Shown here in pieces: positions 59,330 through 64,000 of a DNA stretch of 64,000 nucleotides. Within the stretch, counting starts at the first letter, position 1, and every line of letters begins with the position of its first letter. Origin of the DNA: Fulvimonas sp. R45 (GTDB lineage Bacteria; Pseudomonadota; Gammaproteobacteria; Xanthomonadales; Rhodanobacteraceae); NCBI RefSeq assembly GCF_030504985.1, contig NZ_JASERU010000005.1:186001-250000 (forward strand), written 5' to 3'. The position numbers and the translations under genes are program-made. Below the pieces are notes generated by a model that saw nothing but the letters and a program-made list of their open reading frames with translations, made no database searches and was not told where the DNA came from.

Positions 59330-60688
59330 TCAGGCAGGCGCGGCGAGCGGCAGTTCCAGCCGGACCTCTAGGCCGCCGTCCGCGGCGTTCGCGGCCGCGA
59401 CTTCGCCGCCATGCGCGTCGGCCACGCGCCGCACGATCGCCAGGCCGAGGCCGTGCCCCTCGGCGCGCGCGGCGTTGCTGCCGCGGAAGAACGGGCGGAA
59501 CAGCGAGGCCAGTTCGTCGGCCGGCACGCCGGGGCCGTGGTCGCGCACGCGCACGACGGCGCGACCGGCTTCGACGTGCAGCGCCAGCGCCACCTCGCCG
59601 CCCGCGGGGCTGAACTTCAGCGCGTTGGACAGCAGGTTGTCCAGCGCGCGTTCCAGCAGCATCGCGCTGCCCGACACGCAGGCCGTGGCCGTAGCGTCCA
59701 CCCGCAGGCGGACGCCATGCGCCTGCGCTTCCAGTTGCCCCCGCGCGGCGCAGTCGCGGACGAGCGCGGCCAGGTCCACGCGTTCGCGCTCCATGCCGGG
59801 CAGCCCACCTTCCAGCCGCGACAGCGCCAGCATCTCACCGGCCATGCGGTCCAGCCGCACGATCTCCTGCTCGGCCTGCTCGAAGTAGCGGCCCGCCCGG
59901 GCGGGGTCCTCGCTGCGCCGGGCCAGGTCGAGGATCAGCTGCAGCCGCGCCAGCGGCGAACGCAGCTCGTGCGAGAGGTCCTGCAGCACGCGGCGGTCGT
60001 GCGTCACCAGCGCCTCGATGCGTTCGGCCATGGCGTCGAAGTCGCCGGCGAGCTGGGCCAGTTCGTCGCGCCCGGCATGGCCGACGCGCGCCGACAGCTC
60101 GCCGGCGGCCATGCGCCGCGTCGCCTCGCGCAGGGCCTGCACCGGCTTCGCCACGCTGCGCGCCACCCACCAGCCCACCAGGCCGATGAACAGCAGCGAC
60201 AGCACGAGCTGCACGCCGAGCAGGATCTTCTCGCGCGTCTGCGGGCGCAGGCGGGTGTGCGAGCGGCTGATCGCCACCAGCTGGCGCAGGCGACCGTCGG
60301 CCCCGGTGACCGGCTGCACGGACACGTACACGCCCATCCCGCGCCACGGCCGCAGCACCAGGCCGCGGTCGGCCGCCAGCATCGACGGCAGCGAGCGCCA
60401 GATCGATGGCGGCAGGCGGATCGGGTGCAGCGGCTGGCCGTCCTCGAACAGGGTGGCCTCGACGCCCTCGCGGCGCTGCCGCGCGGCCCACGCGTCCAGC
60501 CCGTCCGCGCCGCCCTGCTCGTAGGCCTGGTCGGCCGACTGCGCCAGCGCGCTCCAGTCGATCTCCACCGCGGTGGTGTACTCGACGAAGCGGCGGGTGA
60601 GGAAGCCGCCGAGCACCAGCACCAGCAGGTTCACCGCGCAGAACCACAGCAGCAGGCGCCAGTACAGCGAGCTCTTGAACGGGTTCAT
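59330..60688 (-). CDS. Sensor histidine kinase, CpxA-like
   Basis: 452 residues. Two membrane helices (10-30 and 156-175) flank a ~120-residue periplasmic sensor domain. HAMP (176-228), the H-box VLQDLSHELRSPL with H240, then N (NLLSNALKFSP), G1 (VRDHGPGVP) and G2 (GHGLGLAIVRR) boxes of the HATPase domain. The start overlaps the response-regulator stop by four bases. Order, size and the divergent spy/cpxP-like gene point to a Cpx-type envelope-stress system. Confidence 0.92.
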   Translation of the reverse strand: MNPFKSSLYWRLLLWFCAVNLLVLVLGGFLTRRFVEYTTAVEIDWSALAQSADQAYEQGGADGLDAWAARQRREGVEATLFEDGQPLHPIRLPPSIWRSLPSMLAADRGLVLRPWRGMGVYVSVQPVTGADGRLRQLVAISRSHTRLRPQTREKILLGVQLVLSLLFIGLVGWWVARSVAKPVQALREATRRMAAGELSARVGHAGRDELAQLAGDFDAMAERIEALVTHDRRVLQDLSHELRSPLARLQLILDLARRSEDPARAGRYFEQAEQEIVRLDRMAGEMLALSRLEGGLPGMERERVDLAALVRDCAARGQLEAQAHGVRLRVDATATACVSGSAMLLERALDNLLSNALKFSPAGGEVALALHVEAGRAVVRVRDHGPGVPADELASLFRPFFRGSNAARAEGHGLGLAIVRRVADAHGGEVAAANAADGGLEVRLELPLAAPA

Positions 60689-61371
60689 GGCGCGCCCGCC
60701 ACCAGCACGTAGCCGGCGCCGCGCACCGACTCGATCCGCGGCGCCCGCGGCGAGGCGTCCGCCAGCTTGTGGCGCAGGCGGCTCACGTGCACGTCGATGC
60801 TGCGGTCGAAGCGCTCCAGCTCGCGACCCAGCGCCTGGCGCGTCAGCGCGGCCTTGTCCACCAGCTCGCCCGCGCGCTGGGCCAGCGCCTGCAGCAGCAG
60901 GAACTCGGCGCCGGTGAGCGCCAGTTCGCGGCCGTCCACGCTGGCACGGCGCTCGCCCGGCTGCAGTTGCAGCGCGCCCACCTGCAGCGTGCCGCTGGTG
61001 GCCGGCGCGTTGCGGCGCAGCTGCGCGCGCACCCGCGCCAGCAGTTCGCGCGGCAGGCAGGGCTTGGCGAGGTAATCGTCCGCGCCCAGCTCCAGCCCCA
61101 CCACGCGGTCCACCGGCTCGCCGCGGGCCGACAGCATGATCACCGGCAGGTGCGACTGCGTGCGCAGCTCGCGCAGCGTCTCCAGCCCGTCGCGGCCCGG
61201 CATCATCACGTCGAGGATCAGCAGCTCCGGCCGCCGCGCCGGGTCGCGCAGGCGTTCCAGCGCCGCCTCGCCGTCGTGCACCGCCTCCACCTCGTAGCCC
61301 TCGCGGCGCAGGTATTCGGCCAGCAGGGCGCACAGGGCGCGGTCGTCGTCGGCGATCAGGATGCGTGGCAT
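60685..61371 (-). CDS. OmpR-family response regulator, CpxR-like
   Basis: 228 residues. Receiver domain with acidic D8-D10 cluster, phospho-acceptor D54 (LILDVMMPGRDG) and Lys in LAKP. The winged-helix effector domain (about 130-225) has LTGAEFLLLQALAQRAGELV and DRSIDVHVSRLRHKLAD. The start at 61371 opens the standard RILIADDD N-terminus. A GTAAA-N5-GTAAA box upstream, the E. coli CpxR consensus, suggests autoregulation. Confidence 0.94.
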   Translation of the reverse strand: MPRILIADDDRALCALLAEYLRREGYEVEAVHDGEAALERLRDPARRPELLILDVMMPGRDGLETLRELRTQSHLPVIMLSARGEPVDRVVGLELGADDYLAKPCLPRELLARVRAQLRRNAPATSGTLQVGALQLQPGERRASVDGRELALTGAEFLLLQALAQRAGELVDKAALTRQALGRELERFDRSIDVHVSRLRHKLADASPRAPRIESVRGAGYVLVAGAP

Positions 61372-61411
61372 GGAAGGTATGTAGCCCATCGCCCGTGGCC
61401 TGCCCAAGGGC

Positions 61412-61426
61412 TTTACCCAACTTTAC
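61412..61426 (-). promoter_or_regulatory. CpxR-type box GTAAA-N5-GTAAA
   Basis: On the minus strand GTAAA-GTTGG-GTAAA lies 41 bases upstream of the response-regulator start and 72 bases upstream of the divergent Spy-like gene. It fits the E. coli CpxR consensus exactly. Confidence 0.75.
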
Positions 61427-61497
61427 CTTCCCGCAAAGAACATACACGCGGGCCTGTCGTCCAATGGACACACCCCCACGCACCCGAGGTGCCTGTC

Positions 61498-62004
61498 ATG
61501 CGCAAGTCCCTTTTCCACGGCCTCATCCTCGGTTCGGCGCTCGCCCTCGGCGGCGTCGCCTATGCCGCGTCCGACGCGGCCGCCCCCGGCCCGCACGCCG
61601 GCTGGCACCACGGGCACGGCCACCACGGCATGTTCGCCCTGCGCAAGCTGGACCTGAGCGACGCGCAGAAGGCCAGCATCAAGCAGATCATGCAGAACAG
61701 CTTCGCCTCGACCAAGGCGCAGCGCCAGGCCCTGCGCGAACAGCGGCGCGCGTTCGAGTCGCTGACGCCGGACCAGGCCGGCTACCAGGCCGCCGCCGAC
61801 CGCCTCGCCCAGGCCGAGGCGGATGCCACCAGGGCCCGCGTCGAGCAGCAGGCCAGCGTGCGCGCCCAGGTCTACGGCGTGCTGACCTCGGCGCAGAAGA
61901 TGAAGCTGGCCTCGCTGAAGGCCGAGCGCGAGCAGCGCATGCAGGAGTGGAAGCAGTTCCGCGCCCAGCATGCCTCCGGCGCCTCGCAGTCCCCGGGCCA
62001 GTAG
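61498..62004 (+). CDS. Spy/CpxP-family periplasmic protein
   Basis: 168 residues. Signal peptide (1-24, AYA-A). A His/Gly-rich segment (HAGWHHGHGHHG), possibly metal-binding, precedes a helical hairpin with two LTxxQ-type motifs (LDLSDAQKASIKQIM and LTSAQKMKLASL). CpxP and Spy of E. coli are all-helical periplasmic chaperones induced by Cpx and Bae; here the gene is divergent from the CpxRA-like pair, across a CpxR box. Likely negative feedback or chaperone role. Confidence 0.88.
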   Translation: MRKSLFHGLILGSALALGGVAYAASDAAAPGPHAGWHHGHGHHGMFALRKLDLSDAQKASIKQIMQNSFASTKAQRQALREQRRAFESLTPDQAGYQAAADRLAQAEADATRARVEQQASVRAQVYGVLTSAQKMKLASLKAEREQRMQEWKQFRAQHASGASQSPGQ

Positions 62005-62027
62005 GTTCGGCTGCAGGCATCACCCCG

Positions 62028-62056
62028 CCCTCCCCCGTTCGCGGGGGAGGGTTTTT
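62028..62056 (+). terminator. Rho-independent terminator with UUCG tetraloop
   Basis: CCCTCCCCCG (62028-62037), TTCG loop, CGGGGGAGGG (62042-62051) and TTTTT. It ends transcription of the Spy-like gene, 24 bases after its stop. Confidence 0.92.
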
Positions 62057-62067
62057 CTTGCCCGGCA

Positions 62068-62949
62068 TCAGGCCGTCGCGCGCCGCTCCCGGGCGTCGTC
62101 CGCATGGGCTGCCAGCCAGCGGCGGATCTCGGCCAGCACCGCGTCCGGCGCCTCCATGTTGGCGTGGTGCCCCGCGCCCTGCACCCGCAGCAGTTGCGCG
62201 CCGGGAATGCCATCGGCCATGCGCTCGGACAGCGCGATCGCCTCGGGCTGGTCCTCGCTGCCGACGATCAGCAGGGTCGGCGCGGCGACTTCGTGCAGGC
62301 GTTCGAGCGCCGGCGGCTGCGGCTCGCGCTGGTCGAGCGCGGCGCGCTTCCAGTAGTTCGACTCGCGCTGCATGGTCCGCGCCGTCATCTCGCGCGTGCG
62401 CCGGCGCACCGCGGCATCGACCTCGTCCGGCCGGCGGCGCGGACCGTCGGTGAAGGCACGCAGCGAGCCGTCGATCATGCCCGCCGCGTCGCCGCTGCCC
62501 AGCGCCTGCAGGAAGGCGCGCGCGGCCGGCGTGGTATCCGCGATCTGGCCCCAGTAGCCGGCACCCACGAACACCATCGCGCCGACCCGCCCGGGGTGCG
62601 CCAGCGCGAAATCCAGCGCGGTGGCGGCGCCGCCCGAGCAGGCCAGCAGCGCGGTGCGCCGCACGCCGCAGGCGTCGAGCACGGCGGCGAGGTCGTCGTG
62701 GTGGGCATAGGCGCCCGGTTCGATGGTCGAACGGCCGAAGCCGCGCGCGTCGTAGCGCAGCACGCGATGGTCGCGCGACAGCGCGGCGAACTCGTGGTCC
62801 CACTGGCCGCTGTCGACCAGGAAGCCGTGCAGCATGGTGACGGTCTCGCCGGCGCCGGCTTCCTCGGCATGCAGGCGGGCGCCGTCGACGTCGATCGTGT
62901 GGGCGGTCGTGTTCATGGTGATGGCTTCCCGGTGAGTGGTGTGGTCCAT
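62068..62949 (-). CDS. Alpha/beta-fold hydrolase
   Basis: 293 residues. Canonical alpha/beta-hydrolase elements: oxyanion MLHGFLVDSGQWD, RYDARGFGRS, nucleophile region LLACSGGAATALDFAL (elbow A-C-S-G-G rather than G-x-S-x-G), Asp in LLIVGSEDQPEA and His in QGAGHHANMEAP. The ATG at 62949 is chosen because GAGGAG lies upstream; it follows the stop of the aldo/keto reductase by 10 bases, so the two are probably co-transcribed. Confidence 0.85.
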   Translation of the reverse strand: MDHTTHREAITMNTTAHTIDVDGARLHAEEAGAGETVTMLHGFLVDSGQWDHEFAALSRDHRVLRYDARGFGRSTIEPGAYAHHDDLAAVLDACGVRRTALLACSGGAATALDFALAHPGRVGAMVFVGAGYWGQIADTTPAARAFLQALGSGDAAGMIDGSLRAFTDGPRRRPDEVDAAVRRRTREMTARTMQRESNYWKRAALDQREPQPPALERLHEVAAPTLLIVGSEDQPEAIALSERMADGIPGAQLLRVQGAGHHANMEAPDAVLAEIRRWLAAHADDARERRATA

Positions 62950-62959
62950 GGCAGTCTCC

Positions 62960-64000
62960 TCAGCGCGCATGCGTCGCCACCAGGCCCTGCGTGGCGCTGA
63001 CCGCGGCCGCGGCCACGCGCACCGGCGCGTGGTACCCGTCGGGCTTGTCGCCCACCGCGGCGCCGCCGTGGATGCGCTCCTGCTGCGCCTGCTCGAAGAA
63101 ACTGTAGGGGAACTGCTGCGGCAGCGCGGAGACTTCGTCCAGCATGCGCAGGGCCGCGTCCGGCAACGGCTTGTCCAGCGCGGCCAGGTTGTCCTCGAAC
63201 TGCTCCAGCGTGCGCGCCCCCAGGATCACCGAGCCGATGGCCGGCCGCCGCACCGCCCACTGGATCGCCACCTGCGCCATCGACAGGCCGTGCTCGCGCG
63301 CCACCTTCTCCACTGCTTCCACGATGGCCCAGTTGCGCGGCGTGAACTTGTCCAGCAGCGACACCAGCCCGCTCCCCTTCAGCGCCTGGATGCGGCCATC
63401 GCCCGCGCCGTCCGCACCGGCCTCGCTGGGCTTGTACTTGCCGGAGAGCAGGCCCATGCCCAGCGGGCTCCAGGCGGTGATGCCGTAGCCCAGCTCCTGC
63501 GCCAGCGCCACGTATTCGCGCTCGATGTTGCGTTCGACCAGCGAATACTGCAATTGCAGGTTCACCAGCGGTTGCAGGTGGTGCGCATGGGCCAGGGTCT
63601 GGATCTGCGCGGCGTACCAGGCCGGCACGTCGGACAGGCCGGCGTAGCGGATCTTGCCGGCGCGCACCAGGTCGTCCAGCGTGCGCAGCACTTCCTCCGC
63701 CGGCGTCACGCGGTCCCAGGTGTGCAGCAGGTAGAGGTCGATGTAGTCGGTGCCCAGGCGGCGCAGCGAAGCCTCCACCGCGCGCAGGATGTTCTTGCGG
63801 CCGTTGCCGCCGGCGTTGGGGTTGCCCGGCTCGGCGCTGTAGCTGAACTTGGTGGTCAGCACCACGCGGTCGCGGCTGCCGCTGTCGGCGACGAAGCGGC
63901 CCAGCAGGGTTTCGCTCTGGCCTTCGGTATACAGGTCGGCGGTGTCGATGAAATTGCCGCCAGCGGCCAGGTAGCGGTCGAACATCGCGCGGGCGACGCC
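62960..64000 (-). CDS. Aldo/keto reductase, 5' end outside window
   Basis: The N-terminus lies beyond the right edge; 346 codons plus stop are visible. AKR catalytic residues Asp and Tyr are in NFIDTADLYTEG, Lys in VVLTTKFSY and His in DLYLLHTWD. The NADPH motif at the C-terminal end, SVILGARTLEQFEDNLAAL, is complete. A general aldehyde/ketone reductase is expected. It precedes the alpha/beta-hydrolase gene on the same strand, with a 10-base gap. Confidence 0.9.
   Translation of the reverse strand, partial: GVARAMFDRYLAAGGNFIDTADLYTEGQSETLLGRFVADSGSRDRVVLTTKFSYSAEPGNPNAGGNGRKNILRAVEASLRRLGTDYIDLYLLHTWDRVTPAEEVLRTLDDLVRAGKIRYAGLSDVPAWYAAQIQTLAHAHHLQPLVNLQLQYSLVERNIEREYVALAQELGYGITAWSPLGMGLLSGKYKPSEAGADGAGDGRIQALKGSGLVSLLDKFTPRNWAIVEAVEKVAREHGLSMAQVAIQWAVRRPAIGSVILGARTLEQFEDNLAALDKPLPDAALRMLDEVSALPQQFPYSFFEQAQQERIHGGAAVGDKPDGYHAPVRVAAAAVSATQGLVATHAR

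Overview
The window is very GC-rich chromosomal DNA that looks like a gammaproteobacterium of the Xanthomonadales, most likely Rhodanobacteraceae (Dyella, Frateuria, Rhodanobacter or Luteibacter type). This is inferred from an XAC0095-family protein, an Oar/TonB-receptor type N-terminal domain, intergenic CCCTCTCCC...GGGAGAGGG palindromes, and many lipoproteins and exported hydrolases. No rRNA, tRNA, CRISPR array, phage block or intact transposase was found. The gene set is mostly accessory or stress-related.

1-5.5 kb: a truncated exported esterase and a serine beta-lactamase-like hydrolase (minus); a three-gene overlapping operon of an exported RNase Sa-like ribonuclease, its barstar-type inhibitor and an S4 RNA-binding protein; arylamine N-acetyltransferase divergent from a lipoprotein MsrA. 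5.6-16.9 kb: a TrkA-type K+ channel, an MscS channel, a VOC protein, a penicillin-acylase-family Ntn hydrolase, a small lipoprotein, a Tat-exported class A beta-lactamase, a methyltransferase / DUF1697 / glutathione transferase run, a DoxX-like membrane protein and an exported amidohydrolase. 16.9-21.1 kb: a scarred stretch with an orphan Oar-like domain, a 42-residue zinc-ribbon protein, an NTF2-like gene broken into two oppositely oriented pieces, an aldo/keto reductase with a divergent LysR regulator, and a 266-bp MITE-like element.

21-33.6 kb: VOC protein, GST, metallo-beta-lactamase-fold hydrolase, PhyH dioxygenase, DbpA helicase, M13 peptidase, YaeQ, a MocR regulator lacking its PLP lysine, a divergent tripeptidyl-peptidase-like hydrolase and a conserved exported hypothetical protein. 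33.9-39.5 kb: the most accessory part. It holds an XAC0095 protein divergent from an XRE regulator, an AbrB-PIN toxin-antitoxin pair, a pilin-like domain fused to a membrane protein, an exported unknown, an 88-bp direct repeat, a relic of a type I restriction hsdR gene, and a MazEF-type pair with a readable promoter-operator. Base composition is visibly more A/T-rich from about 36.3 to 39.5 kb.

39.6-64 kb: orphan urocanase; catalase-like peroxidase plus cytochrome b561; GDSL hydrolase; Ada-AlkA fusion plus Ogt (alkylation repair); a repeat-dense spacer; a TetR regulator with a perfect palindrome over its own start codon and an Lnt-like nitrilase; a nucleotide pyrophosphatase-like lipoprotein; gamma-glutamyltransferase; MFS transporter; TolB-like propeller; a large glycoside-hydrolase-like protein; a Cpx-like two-component system divergent from a Spy/CpxP-like protein, with a consensus CpxR box between them; an alpha/beta hydrolase and a truncated aldo/keto reductase.
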